From Membranipora membranacea (taxonomy: Eukaryota; Bryozoa; Gymnolaemata; Cheilostomatida; Membraniporidae): DNA of 64,000 nt. Position numbers and translations under genes: made by a program. Positions 34,301-48,800 of this stretch are shown here, piece after piece. Under the pieces are notes generated by a model. The model was not told where the DNA came from. It saw only the letters and a program-made list of their open reading frames with translations, and ran no database searches. Within the stretch, counting starts at the first letter, position 1. Each line of letters starts with the position of its first letter. Location of the stretch: assembly GCA_914767715.1 (NCBI GenBank), contig OU612068.1:27900001-27964000 (forward strand). The letters run 5' to 3'.

Positions 34301-36151
34301 TCTTGTCTATTCCACCAGCAGATATTTTAAATGCAGTGATTCAGTGGAGCCAAGTTTTTCTGATTCCATCCGCCCTTACATGTTAGCGATTGGATTAGGG
34401 TGTAATAGTGACCTCACTCCTTGATGGCAAAGAATTGAATAATATATGTAATTTCTGGTTCGCGTAACATGATCTACATGCTGGTGTCATATGGACATCA
34501 AAGTTTTGTGGTTATAAAAGAGACTATTAGACTATAGACTTATAATCCAAAATTGGCACAATTTTTTGTGATTTTGTAATATGGTATTACTGCTGTAACC
34601 TGTCATTATTATGATGGCCATTGAGAGATTATCCTATCCTTCAATGCTTCAGGGTTGGGGTGAAACAATCTTTGAGCAAGAAGGCATTTTGCAAAATATT
34701 TAGCATAGCATGACTTTGTGTACAGAGCAATTATCATTTCCCCCTGCTGTCATTGTCTCTGTTTACTCTGGCTCATAGTAATTACTAAAAAATTGTAAGT
34801 AATGATTCAAACAACATTGCCTTCACCAAGAGAACCACAATAAATCAACAGCATCTTAGAGCACTACGCTAAGATATCTATCACAATAAATGGTTCTGTA
34901 ACATCTTGATCTTGATACTCTGCAGGCACTTTCATTGCCCTCATAAACGCTGCCAACATTATCAAGATTATCATAAAAAGGGTAAGCACATATTTTTAGA
35001 ATAACTAAAGTTCTGCGCTCTTTGTTGAGACCAAAAACAGGTTCTGTGTGTTCTTTTGCACCATTTTGCAGACTTTGACAATGTAGCATGTTTCTGACAA
35101 CACCTTACGCATCCTGGTGATTTAGCTGCCGGTTTGTTGGCGCAGTGGTAATTAACAACATGATTGATTGAGAAAGAGACACATTAGCACTTAAGCTGCT
35201 GCCTAATTAGATGTTTGCGTTTTAGCTGTGGCATTTTTGGCATGTATTTGGCAGTTTTGGCAGGTTTTCAGTTCAAATTCAACATTATGTTTATCTGAGG
35301 AGTTGCTAATGTTTTTGTCCATGACAGCTACAGGTGAATTTTGATATATGCACTTAAAACCGGGTGAAGGAGAAAGAAACCTGAAATCCTACAGTATTAT
35401 TCCGGGAATCCGCGATTTGCCAGTGAAATGAAGTATAAATCTGTCCGCGATTAAAAGGATTAATGATTTATATCAAAACTTTTCATAACATATTTTTTGA
35501 GCTGATCCTTTTTCCAACTACCCAAGTTCTTATTAACTCATGGTAGTGTTGGTACCCAAATAAATAGTTTTAAAAGTCACACTAACCTTGAGGGGAATAT
35601 ATGGGATCCGGAGTTCTGTAATCTCTATCCTCTGAAGGTTTGATTGGCTTGATGGGTTTGACAGGCAGCATCGGTTTAGGTTTAGGAGCTTGAGTCGTGG
35701 TGGTCGAAGATGTATTAAAATCCATACAGAGGTTTTCTTTATCTCCATACTCGGGTAATCGTTCACAGCTCATTCTCTCCGGCCAGACAAAGCCGTACTG
35801 TCTCATGAGAGGAGCGCAGCCAGCCTTAGCTCTCTCACACACACTGCGGCAGGCTGGCAGCGGCTTGTGGTAGTTTGTCACACAGATTGGAGTGTACATA
35901 CTGCACAGAAAGAACTGTAAATCTGGTGAACATTTGATCTCCACAAGCGGCCAGAACTGATGCACCTCTAGCCCAGCTTCTTCCTGATTGTCATGATTGA
36001 ACTGATTAGGCATGTAAGTCATGTTGTAACCGATGCCTTTGCACATCGGTATGGTTATCTCTTGACAGACTCTGGGGTTGAATCGATCGAGGCTGCCTGC
36101 AGAAGTTGCGAGAAACAAAGTAGAAATAATCCATAAAAAATCACTCTCCAT
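31377..36151 (-). CDS. Frizzled-class Wnt receptor, complete
   Basis: Seven-transmembrane receptor for Wnt ligands at the plasma membrane. Two coding exons (minus): 35587-36151 and 31377-32554, joined in phase (CAA G|AT) to 580 residues. The start is set at MESDFLWIISTLFLATSAGS, a signal peptide; an in-frame ATG upstream (36244) lacks one. The cysteine-rich domain (about 29-145) has all ten cysteines: CQEI, MCKG, IKCSPD, FFLCSMYTPIC, ACRSVCERAKAGC, MSCE and LCMD. A Thr/Pro/Lys linker (TTTTQAPKPKP, KPIKPIKPSE) precedes ELNCECTCQSPF and seven hydrophobic helices. The cytoplasmic tail has KTITAW, matching the KTxxxW Dishevelled-binding motif. It ends PSQV, a class I PDZ-type ligand. A single 3 kb intron separates ectodomain and membrane region. 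Subfamily not assigned; domain set excludes Smoothened (KTxxxW present). Confidence 0.95.
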
Positions 36152-36839
36152 TTTTCTCAGATATGATGTCAATGCCGTTTCTGTGGTTGATAGTAACAAT
36201 TTCCACAAATTCTCCTGCAGTTGATAGGTGGATGCGCTGCCCAATTTGTCTTGCAGTCTTTGGTGATAGGTAATGCAGTGATACTAAAGAATAGCAACAG
36301 CAATAGCGGCAGCAGCAGTGGCAGAACAATTTGCAGATGGGATATCGATTGATGCGAGAAGACTGATGTTATTCCGTGTGACTTTTCTTATAAGAGTCCA
36401 CTTTCTGTATAAATCTGTGCTGCACTCGGGCCAAGTGTTTATTTCATACTTTCGTACCGCTAAATCAGCCAATGACAACACATCTAGATCTCTCAAGTGC
36501 AGGCTTATTTATCTACGCTTCTTTTATCTGAGCCTGCCATGCTTTCAATTATTTCCATAGTATTTATAAAGTGAAGTGCTTGTCAGAGGCAGTAAGATTT
36601 GTGTATGAGCGCAGTGTCACCCAACCGAATGATATGATAATTGGCCTAATACCGAAATGTGATTAGTGCGCTGCGTGGATTTTAGACACTACGTCCATGG
36701 TGCCAATCATTATTCAAAATTAATGCAAACTTCATTACAGTATAATGTTATTGTTCTCTATAGAGAATAGCCAGAGGTCAATGGTGCTGTCATATTATCT
36801 TTTCAGGATTTCAGGCTTCTAGCTACTGAATTTACCAGC

Positions 36840-36975
36840 GTGTCTCCACTAGTTTTAGGTGCTCAAACTTTGCCCAGGTTGCTTGTAGTGGCATTCCATT
36901 GGGCAGTGGGCTGATAATAGACCGCCCCTACCAGCGACCTGGGCAGAATTTGAGCACATAAACTATGTCTCAACT
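36840..36975. repeat. MITE-like TIR hairpin, about 136 bp
   Basis: GTGCTCAAACTTTGCCCAGG on the left pairs with CCTGGGCAGAATTTGAGCAC on the right; pairing extends imperfectly to CTCCACTAG / CTATGTCTCAAC at the outer edges. No ORF. Confidence 0.75.
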
Positions 36976-39900
36976 GTCAGTTGGCCAATGTACTGGTAAT
37001 AAGAAAAATGACATGCTAATACCATTACAATCAGATGTTGGCACACTCCCAGGAATGCTCCGTCTAAGAAGGAATCAGTGACAACCAACCTGTCCTAAAA
37101 CGTGTATTGATTATTGAAGCACAAATAACATTATATTGGGCAAAGTGTTGGAAAAACAAAAACCTGATTAAGCCAATTTGCATGGCAATTCCTAATCAGC
37201 CATTGCTAGAGCCTACACATTTACTAACTGCATGCCATGAACCTAAAGATACTGTGTTAGGCCGATATAAAGATGCAGTGAAACAGTGTCAGGCTGTCAC
37301 TTTTGACACCGATTTTTTCATCTGTCATTTATACCGCAGTCACAGGGTGACAGGGTAAATATAGCAAGAATTATTGACCCATCATTGCATTGTTTTTTAA
37401 AATTTTGTTTTATCTTAGCTAAATTTAGTTGAAAAGTTTATTCAGCCACAAAATTCTTTTTATCACTTTTAATATAGTAACGTCATGCAAACACATGCCA
37501 ACTTAACCATACCATTCTCGTATAGAAGGCACCTATTTATATTTATATTTATTTATATTCTGACATCAAGCCTGGCCAGCTGGAGCACTAAGGAAGTATA
37601 TTAAGATGGCAAATTTTCAAAGTGATAATATCATCATGAAAGTGACTGTAAATCATTTCCAAATTAGTCTGAGCCCCCCAGACTTTTGCCCCTCGTCCAA
37701 CGGCCCCCCGACCAAATCAACCAAAAAAGTTCTGCTGGCTGGAAAACTCGTTTGACCTTAATGTCTCAAATTTTCTGAAGTTGAGCCTATGGTGAGGGAC
37801 TTTATATTGGCGGTCGAGTGAATGGAGAATAGGCCTACAACTAGAACTGATTGTGTAAAACTACCCGTCGCTGTGACAGCACGGACAGGGGAAGACAGCA
37901 AATTACAAATAATGTTGCAATATAATATTGAAGTCGTGTAATATCTTACTATGATACATTTTGTAATATAGCATTGTCCAGCAAAAACATAAATGACATG
38001 GAAATTGATTTTCCAGCCTAGATTTTAATTAAATTGAGCATGTTGCCTGAAATAAGGCATTCATGGTATGATATGATATGGTAAAGCCAGTCTTCAGTAA
38101 AACAGAAATAATATTATTGTGAAATAAATGTCGTGCCTAGCCTAATGATCCTGATGACACGGGGATGGCACATTTTTGCCTGACTTTATATTGTGTCACT
38201 TTATCTTTTTGGTTAAGTTTATCACCAACAAGCCGGCCATGTCTATGAATCAAACATAAACAAGCTGATAAACAAAACTGAGAATTTCTTGGCGTAAAAA
38301 TTGTATATCAGCTGCAGAGCCCTGACACTGAAAACAGCATTGCGCTATATATTCAAAAAATAAAAATTTGAAATCCTTGCTCAACTAACATTTTGGCCAT
38401 CACTTAATAACTGTATATGTATGTTTTCCTAGTTTGGCTGCTCCTTGTATTGACACTAACGGTGTGAAATACAGCTGCTGTCCTATATCTACCGCTCACA
38501 CAGTTTCACGGGATCGCTTATCTTTAGATACAATCCTAAAATGCCATCCTATGTCCTCGCTATCTCACACCGCAGGTGATGAGTAGAAATATTTAGTGGG
38601 CGTAAGATTTTTGTCAGGGATAGGCCTGATATGCTCTTTTGACATCTTAATTTGCAGGTTTATAAAAGCCTACATTGTTTCTCTGATTCTCACAGTCCAC
38701 ATAATTTTCCAAAAACAGAACCCTATTGAACAATCCTCACATGGAAAAACTGTTTAATCTCATGGGTTTTATCAAAACTTGGTCGGTTATTTTGACTATT
38801 CCTTGAAGCGAAATACAATATGGTGTTACCATACCACCACAATCCCTGATGTACCATTAGATTGTTTTTTGTTCAAAAACCAAAAAAGATTTCCTTATCT
38901 ATGACACCTGAGCCTGAAATGCTGCCAGGAAGTAGATACTTCCCTTGTTTTGGGTGGGCAGCATCGACAGCGTGTCGTAAGGACATTATGACATTGTGTC
39001 ATGCTGACAGGGGTGCACTGAAACAAAGACAGCCAGGTGATACAACATCTCCACTGTAGGTAGAGTGAGGGGATTAATGTGATAGGATAGTTTATAGAGT
39101 TAATTTCTGTTTCGCTTTATTGGTGTCTACGAAGATTGAAGTTGTTTAGATCAGAAGTGCCATGTGGTCTCGAGTGCTTATCGCAGTGAAGATGTTGTGG
39201 TGTGATTATATTTAGATTTCGACCGTAAAACACAAACAATTTTCCTTGAAAATAGCCCTATCTGATGAATCCCACAAAAAACGATTGCGTTGTGAAATTG
39301 TGGCTAACATCATTTTCTTCATTGACAGCAAAGCACTAAAAAGAAATATGACAGCACTTCATATTTATATGTATGGCATGTTGCAAAAGGAATTTCAATA
39401 AAAATGGTTGAATGTCAGAATTATGACAACCAGTAAATTGTCATAGCACACCATTGATGAAGATGTATGGTATATTCCATCGAGTTACACCAACATCGAC
39501 CATTACATAACAATACCCAAAACCGCAGTCATAGCTTTATATCAATTTCTGACCATCTGATTGATTTCCCAAGAAATCGGCTGGTTTTGGCATATCAATA
39601 ATTACAACGATGTAGAAGATGCACTCTGACCAACTATAGGTTTGGTGTGTTGCACTGGTGTTTTAGAATAAAATTAGATAAAAGGTTGCTATGTTTACTA
39701 TTGCGTATGTATGGGAGAGCATGCAATTTGTTTTTCATATGGGTTTATTCTGAATCTGGTTGGTAATGGTATATGACCTTATTTGATTAATTTATACATC
39801 ACATATAAGTTGGATGATAACTGGCGTGATTGGTGACCCAATGTAGAGGTTATAGGATGCTTTGTCTTGAAAGGATGATATGCTCTTGCATCGTCTAAAT

Positions 39901-40536
39901 CTCCTATTTCCGCATTTCAACTATCATGGCATGGTTGTGTATATCTTAACTACATGTAGATACTTATGTGTGTATATTTTGTAAAGAATTGATTGATCTC
40001 TGGAATGGCCATTGTGACCTCAAAGACTAGAGAGTACAGAGTCTGGTTTATTTATGTTTTATTAATAGTCTTATCCAAAACAAGCGCAATTATTCTCAAG
40101 TTCTCAGTTCTCTTGTTTGAAAGTTTGTGTCATTGAAGAGTAATTTGAGGCAGGCCAGCTATATCAAAGATACAGCAATCATCGGCTAAATGCTGACAAT
40201 TGGATATTTCAGAAAATATCAATGGTTATCCATCATTGTAGCAATTATCACCAGAAAAGGGAGTTGTCATCCATTACCACCCAATTAACAGCTCATTATC
40301 GCATTTTAACATCGGGCACTCAGCCCACTGGTGTTTTGGTGTTTTTGGTGGAAAAGACAACGATAGGCCATGTGGCAATACTTATCACTTCACTCAAGGG
40401 GTTCTTACTATTATAAAATGTCCAGCATATATCCATACAAATTAAAGTTTTAAACAAAAGCCAAATTTTGTATGATTTCTTTTAAAATAATTTTTGCTGT
40501 CAACTCTCCGACCTTGATTTCAAGAGCCAAAATTTA

Positions 40537-40557
40537 ACAGACAGACAGACAGACAGA
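40537..40557. repeat. (GACA)n microsatellite
   Basis: Five CAGA repeats ending AGATGAAATC. Confidence 0.9.
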
Positions 40558-42845
40558 TGAAATCACCTTGATTTTTTTCATTTCTGAGCACATATAAAAC
40601 TGTATTGATGTTGTATATTCCAGTTATTAGTGGATTATGTCAGCATAGTATTATAAGATTGACAGCAGATAAGAAATCTGAATGATGGTACCCTGCTACA
40701 ACAACAAGCAAGGGTGGAGTCCGCTGTGGCTGTGGGATCTATCTATAGGATACATATAGGATGTCTCTCCTATTATCGAAGGGCGGATGCACCAAACCAG
40801 ACAATTTAGGAAAGGTTTTTATAATTTTTGTCTTTGACGTGGTTGAAATGATTTTGACCCTCAGATGTCTGTTTCAAGAGCTTTGTCTGCGTGTCAGAAT
40901 GCATTGCTGTTACATGATAATTAAGCAATAAATAGGAAAATCTCACATGTCACAGACTATTGAGATCAGACTGATACACTGTACTCGGTACAATGGTGAC
41001 ATGACCGTTCAATACTTGGAGAAACTTGACTCGACACTACCAATGACAACTCGCATATTTGATTAGCACGTAGGTAATTGGCATCTAGATTTAATATTAA
41101 AGAAAATTATAGATTGTGCTTATGAAATGGTAGGGCTCTAGGTGGCAGTACAAATTGTTTCAACCACTCGTAATCATGTTGATCTTTATCTAATAGATTT
41201 CTAAATAGAAGCTTGTCAGAGATTTGTTCCTTCAGTGTCTGTTACTGGACTATGCTATAATAATCACATGGCTAGCGTGGTATTACAATGCATCGAGTTG
41301 TTGTTGCATAGCTGCGGCGGCGAGTGTTTTCGAGAGGGTTAAGTGGCCGATGACAGCATGTATTTTTCTCGTAGAATTATTCTATCATAGCTAGTGATCA
41401 GCGATTAATGCCTGCAGCACACAAAACACTAACGCTCTGCCACCAGTCAAAGACTTGCACTTTATCCACCCATGTAATACTATCTTAATCAGTGACATGC
41501 TGTAAAATGCCATAAATGATAATTGACGCACTATTAAAGCATGGTAAGAAATAAAATACTGGCTCTACAAACAAGGCTAATGTTGGTGGCACGTCTGAAG
41601 CCTCAGATCGCATACAAAGATCAAATGCTGATATGAGGGCGGTGTAACACACACGCCACATATTTGATAGAATCAGTGTCACGAAGGGTGGATGCCAGAT
41701 TTAAATCACTTCATTTGTTTACTTGTCAGCAGAATTGATGAGATGAGAGGTACCCGGTCATTGTAAATTACTGTAATCCAAAACTAAATAGCCTAGTTAA
41801 AACCTTAAGTCCTCTCATACACTGGATAATTGGTCTAAAAAATGGTCATTTTACATAGAATTGGTTCCGACCCGCTAATGTAAACATTCCTAAGACTAAA
41901 TGCAGTGCAGCCCTCTTTTCTTAAGATGATGGAAGGCAGCGATGTAGAATTGATTTAATGATGGATAGATTTTTTGCTAATGTAGCGGGGAGGGAATATC
42001 ACTTGTTTACACGTTAGCTTCTTGGCAGATGTGAAACATTTTTATTGAAACAATAATATCTAATACAAATACTAGAATAAATTTTGGATCAACTGTTACA
42101 AAAATAGTGAGATACCTCACATATTATAGGTCCACTCTCAATATGATATGATGTTTCTCTAGAACCGGAAAACGGTCCATTGTCAGTTTATATAATACAT
42201 TATGCGGAATTCAAAAACATTTCGATAAAATGACAAAAATATAATAATAACTATGATATATTTACATTGATATGATTTTGAAATTATATTATAATACTAC
42301 ACACATAAGGTACCACAGTCTTAGAGCCGTTGCACACCTTTGAATACAAACTAAATCTCCTCGGCCCTAAGATAAGGACTCTCAAGTATCTTGTAGGTGA
42401 AACTGATCGATGCAGGATTTCATGCAAGAACTCAAAACAGAATAGGGTGTGGAATGCATAGGTAATGCTTTATCTAACGGGGATATCATTTTCATGAGTA
42501 AAAATAACAGATTATGCTTCAACTGGAATGATGATTGAAACGGGTAGTTATGACCATTTAATACTGGGGCTGGGTTACTGTCACCATAAATCTAACTGCC
42601 ATGCCCACAATATATTATAATCCTGAGCAATCACTTACAAAAAAATGGTGAAAAATATGAAAAAGCGTATAATTATTATTGATCTCGAGTGTAGATGAAG
42701 CACACCTTGTTTAGGCGTATTGATGTTTTGTGATTTGGCAAGTGATATGGACTAGCTGGCTGGTTATGCTGTGTTTTGGCAGAGTTTAGTAGAAGACTGA
42801 ACTGGTAGGAAGCATTCTACCAACAATAAAGCTATCTACAAATAT

Positions 42846-45800
42846 TCAGCCCAACGATGACATAGAGCTCCATTTACTCGGGGAGTTGCTTGCTCCTGTT
42901 CTGTTTGCATACTCCAGCATCGTCTGAAATGAGATTAATAAAATTTTTCATGGCCTCAAAAATTCTCCGTACATTACCAATTTAACAATGAAGTTCTAAC
43001 ATGTAAGGACAGAGATAGGTCACATCCACCAATGGTACTTGACGTCTTGGAAAAATGTATTGTTCTATCAATTACCTGCAAATAATGCTGCCACAATTTG
43101 TGGTGATTTTGACCTTCTTTGACAGTTTAAATCACAAATCGGGGAATCATCACCCAGATTGACCTTCACCTCACCTTGTATATGAATGCATAGTGGGATG
43201 TGGTATGTACGGCCCCAGCTCTCTCGTTCCTTATCCTGTATACACAGTTCATGATATCCACTGATTGACTATCATCATACGCCTGCATACACAAGTCTAT
43301 GGCCATCAGCGTACCAGTTCTTCCTGTTCCAGTGCTGGAATAATGAGGAAAAAAAAATATAAAGAATTCAGGTGACTATGGCTTGGCAGTTTCTGACAGC
43401 TGATAGATTGGGGTGTTGACAACCTTGAATAGGAGGAGATACATTGTTCCCAATCAGTGATCAGTCTTTTGGACTTAGTTTACTATGAGTATTTATTTTA
43501 TTTTCCGATAAGAAATGTGCTTATTGCTGGGAGAATACATTTGACATCAATTAATCAGTCCTAAACGCTTGCCCTATGACCTAAGTTTTGAGACAAGTGC
43601 CTGGAGATGAGCATCAGTATGCACAAGTAGAAGAAAACAATTAGTGGGCAACGCTGAAAATATTTGGCAGCACATGTCGGAGTGTAAATATTTATATCAT
43701 TTGTTGGCATGTTCTCAGTTTGCCAAGTGAGATAATATTTTATTTATGTGTAATTGTTGCAATTAGAATGCCATGATTCACTTCAAGATTGAAGAGTAGA
43801 ATACCAGTCATCAACTCCAAAATAAAGATAACAAGTCTGTCTGTCTATGGGAAGAGTTAATTACTCGTCATGACTGAGCCGCCCATACCTATGATAGCCA
43901 GATTCGATGGGAAAACGTGTCTGCAGCAGCAGCAGAAGCAGCTTTAGCCTATTAAATTCGGTATGAAATGACTAAATGGTAGAGTGAGCAAATCTCTGTG
44001 ATATATATACTCCTTACAAATTTGGTTATGTAGAAAAGAAAAGAAAAACTACACTACATAATGTATGACGACCATTTAATACCGTGCGACTAACAACCTG
44101 AATACTGACTTTGCAATAAAAATACACAGTTAAACCAACAGTAGCAACAAAAAGTTGGCGACTTAACTACTGTGATATTTAGATGTCAAACACACCTGCA
44201 GTGGACCACAGATGGGCCATGACTGACTTCCATATATGGTCTCATCTCCTTGATGAAGTTTAGGAATGATCCGACTGATGAAGGGGATCCTTTTGTTGGG
44301 AAGTCCAAATACTGGAAGTGTACCATATCTCTACATAAATTCAACTGAAATGTATGAAAGAGAAAATTATAATTTTTGATTTTGCGACCATCACATATAC
44401 ATCATAAAGCGATTTACCCACTGGAAAATAATTATTGAGAAGCTAAATCATGCTCGGGACCGACACCCTATCTTGATTGCAATAGATTGAGACTTTTGTT
44501 TTAGCAGTTGCCCTCTCATGCTTTCAGTGGGGACATGGACACTGGCATGTGAATTAAAGTGATGTTTTATTGGATATAAAAAAACATTATCAAAGCCCAT
44601 TGTCATCTGCAAAAGATGATGTTGATATGAGAGGGGCGGAGGAAGTTCATCATGATTATATACCTCCATATTCTTTAGAGTCAGGCAGCTGAAGATATAG
44701 TGGTCTCCAATAATCTGCTTTTTCATGAAAATCTCATAATCACCATACACTGCGATGGAATCTCCGACAGCGTCCGATTGAGGTAGATAGTCAGCACAGC
44801 GTCGCTGCAAAGATTCAATAAAATATAAATTTATTCATCAAGAGCTGTTGTTTTGTTTTCTAACTAAAGAAACATTTGGGTAAGGCTCCGAGGCAGCAGC
44901 AGGGGACAAATATAGTCTCTTGGGACCTACACAGGTGAGTCAGCAATATAGTATGATATTTATCTTAGATACGGATTATAGAACTAAGGCCATCGATGCC
45001 AGGATCCTGAAAAAGGTGTTTGATTGAAAATTTAGGTATAATTTTGCATCATAAGTTATTATTTGTGACATCACAACATTACAATCCTGAGATATCTCAC
45101 TGCACTCTTGTAACGGAACACCACTGCTTTTAGGTGAAAGCTCAATTTTTTTAGCTTCTTCTTCTCGATTTTAGGCTGTGGTTATTAAGGAGTTAACTGC
45201 CTTCTTGATCTAATTAATCTATGTTCAACAACCAGAACTCATTGTGTACATACCTGCCCATCTTCAACCCAATCCATCATCATCACTATAACCTGAGATT
45301 GGTTCTCCCAAACCATTGACCAGAAATCCTTCACTGTAGTCTCTAAGGGAGCCTGTGTAGCTATGTATACCTTTGGAACTCCGTTATATCCCTGTATAAC
45401 AAGAAAAAAGGAATTGTCTTTCCTGGCATAAAGGTAGGGCAACTCGAAGTAGATATTATTATTCATTTTCCAGAGTATATCAAAATTCAAGTAGGGAAAC
45501 AACTCTTAATGCTAAACCAAACCCTCCAATTTGTAGCACACATGATCATTTTTAAATCTTTAACCATGGCTGGCCGCAACATAACAGATTACAACTCAAT
45601 CACAACTGTTATGGATTGCCATGTATGACTTAATCTTACTATATAACAAACAGGATGCCATGTACAAATGTGATGCTGCCATTTAAATTATCAATTAAGA
45701 TCACCGCTTTAAATTTTAGACTAGACAACACGCGGATGTTATGCCATTGGAGTAGCAAGCAAATTGAGGTATGTGAGTATTATCAATGATATCAACACTT

Positions 45801-48800
45801 ACTGATACGTAATTGGCGTTGATATACTGACTGCATCCTGAAGCAGGTCTACTTTTCAGCGTCACTCGAGAAGATTCCACTGCAAAACAGAACAAGACGT
45901 TGTGTCATTGGTATCAAATAAGGATATAAAGAGCTTACTTTATTATCATATGGTGTTATTGTTCGGGGATTAAGATAAAAATGTAGGTCTCTTTAGCAAA
46001 AGTAGTGAAGAGGGAAACTAATCTTGTTATTGTCATATCACTTCTGGCACGAAAAATGGTACATAGTATATTTCTACAGTGATGCAATCATGTGCTTTAT
46101 CCAGCAACTGATTCACGCCCATTCATAAGATAAACCTGATCATGAGCCTGCATCATGATATCAGTAATCCCCTTTTCTATGTACTTTTAGCTAAATAAAG
46201 TGCTCAATTTTGTGGCAGGTTACGGTGGTAATCACTATTCAAGTCACAATAGTGAGGCCCGATATACTAAATCCTAATGGAAGTTATGGCCCCACTTTAC
46301 CGAAAGGAACTTCTTTGGTGGACGAGGGAGTTTACTACAACATTCAACAACAAAACTAACACTGCCATCTGCTATTCAATGCCTACCTAATAATGAACTA
46401 ACACTAAACTTACAGGGCATAACATTTAGTATATCTGTTCTTAACCTGTGTACTAACACTGAACTTACAGGGTATTACATTGGCGTATCTGTTCTTAGCC
46501 TGTGCACTAACACTGAACTTACAGGGTATTACATTGGCGTATCTGGTCTTAGCCTGTGCACTAACACTGAACTTACAGGGTATAACATTAGCATATCTGT
46601 TCTTAGCCTGTGCACTAACACTGAACTTACAGGGTATAACATTAGCATATCTGTTCTTAGCCTGTGTACTAACACTGAACTTACAGGGTATTACATTGGC
46701 GTATCTGTTCTTAGCCTGTGCTCCTGGGGGTAATGCTGACATCTTAGGCATATTGCTTGGTATGCTCTTCAGTTCCTCCTCCAAATAATCCATCTCTAGT
46801 GATCGCAAAGAGAGCTTATTTAGCGTCATAGAGTTAGTGTAGGTGTGCTGAAGTAAAAAAAGAAAGTCAGATATTAGGGATATTTATCACACCATTTAGC
46901 CAAAAACAAAAGTTGTCCTACAAAGAAACATATTAGGAACATTTTAAATTATCCATTTCTTGGCAATCATTGAGATTATGCGATAGCTCACATATATTTC
47001 TTATTTTCATTGCACCACTGCCACAAAATTGTTGTGTTTGCCAGATTTAAGTAAATTAGCTGTCGTCTGACCATGCTCTACTTGTATATATGACCACCAT
47101 ATGCGACCATAATTTTGTAATGCGTGATTGACAGCCTTTGGGAAAGTAATTATAATTTAGCTATTTACATTGTTATTGTGCCAACTTATGAATGATAATC
47201 ACTAACACAGCCCAAGACTGTCACCATTATAAATTGTCACTGATACTTTAGAACACACGCACGGGTGTGAAACGCACATAATTTTGAACCGCAAAATTCC
47301 GCAATATAAATGTTTCCTTTGACAGTTTTAAAAATTATTTCGATGAGGAATTTCAATATGTCAGCAGGCTTTGCAGAAATAAACACAAACCTACCTCATC
47401 AGGACAGAATCCCTGGTTGATGGTTGCGATAGATTTCAGTGATTGACGTCCGATTCTCTGTTTAGACCTTCGGAATGAGGAGGTTGAGAATGAGCTGAGA
47501 CTGAAGTTATCATCATCTGGGTATCCCCGAATACTCGGTCTCATGGACCTACGGCCACGCTGGGTCTTACGGCGATATATCACCTGGAAAAGTTCCAAAA
47601 TAGGATCGGCTTCATATTGTGGTTAGTTAAGAGATTGCAGAGAGGTTGCAAGTTAACGGATTTGCTAAAAAATCAAAACCCAAGCACCCTGGGTGTGAAC
47701 CGCACTTACACTAAATCTATTTACAAATCTTTACAATGCTTTTGGTTTTCAGGTCTTTACAAGGCACAGGTTCATCACACAGGCATTCTCAGGTGGCAGT
47801 CTGTGTGTAACTTACAGCACTGATAATAATAAGGCTTATCAGACAAACGCTCATGACAGTAGTGATCGCTACAATAATAGGAATCGTCATCTTTGCTTCC
47901 ACTTCTATCCCAGGGTGCAGTTTCTCTGTAGTCGGCCCTCTTATCTGTACACTTCTTATCTAAAAGAAGAAGGAACAAGTTTTCACATAGCAAGATAGAG
48001 CTCTACAATTCCTCATAACAAAGTCCACAGTGTCATGTATTATCTTCTCTTATATTGAAGGTTTTATCGACCTGCAAAACAATTCTACGAAATTTTGTAT
48101 CTTGAAATTATCAGGCCAAGATTCATGAATGACGCCATTTTGTTAAAGTGCAGATAATACCGGGATCTTTGTTCTAATAGCAGTTCCAAGAACATGTCTG
48201 GCCAAGCTTAGCACCCTGAACTGAGATGTCTGATGAAGTCGATGCCCAACAAGTGATTATCGGTATTGTGAAATGTCGATTCGGATAAGAGGTTATGGAG
48301 CTAGCAAAGCAAACTTCCTAGCAGCATAAGATAGCAACATCAGTTTTGGATACCATGTGGCACCATGCTATTAAAAATCCTGCTGCCTAAACAACAAGGA
48401 AATTGTGGTCTAAAACTTGTTTGGAAATTTGGCATAAAGACATGATAGATTAAATAATAATCTGAAAACGCCCCAAAAATCTCAACACTCCTCAAGTAAC
48501 GAATATGTGAAAATGATTTAATTTACAGAAATATAAAGTTGTTAACAGTGACCTTATCAGATCAGCAAGGAAAATCAAATATTACAACATCACATTGGTG
48601 CATGATTTCATACCATTGAATTTCCAGATGAATGTCAATATTTGGCCGAACCTCCGATAGTTTGGGTTTCATAATAGCATAGAGTATATAGTTTAAGAGG
48701 ATCCTATGTAAAGCCCTTATCAAGGTTACATACTACTACTTTGATGGTATTCGAGTGTGGCGTGAGAAATGATAAGCCTCCTTGTCAAGATTTCAGCTGA

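Larger units (their letters stand above)
36152..42845. other. Long gene-free interval upstream of Frizzled
   Basis: 6.7 kb with no supported coding exon on either strand, the largest such block here. A minus-strand TATAAATA (complement of 36561-36570) could be a TATA element for Frizzled, implying a ~0.4 kb 5' UTR; this is weak. A TIR hairpin lies at 36840-36975 and a (GACA)n tract at 40537. Short ORFs at 37107-37358 and 38862-39059 lack any recognisable feature. The left end should hold Frizzled control sequences and the right end the phosphatase 3' UTR. Confidence 0.45.

Noticed and set aside
46409-46721. CRISPR-like short repeat array
   Set aside because: Units are contiguous 54-bp copies with no unique spacers, and they encode part of the PTP domain.
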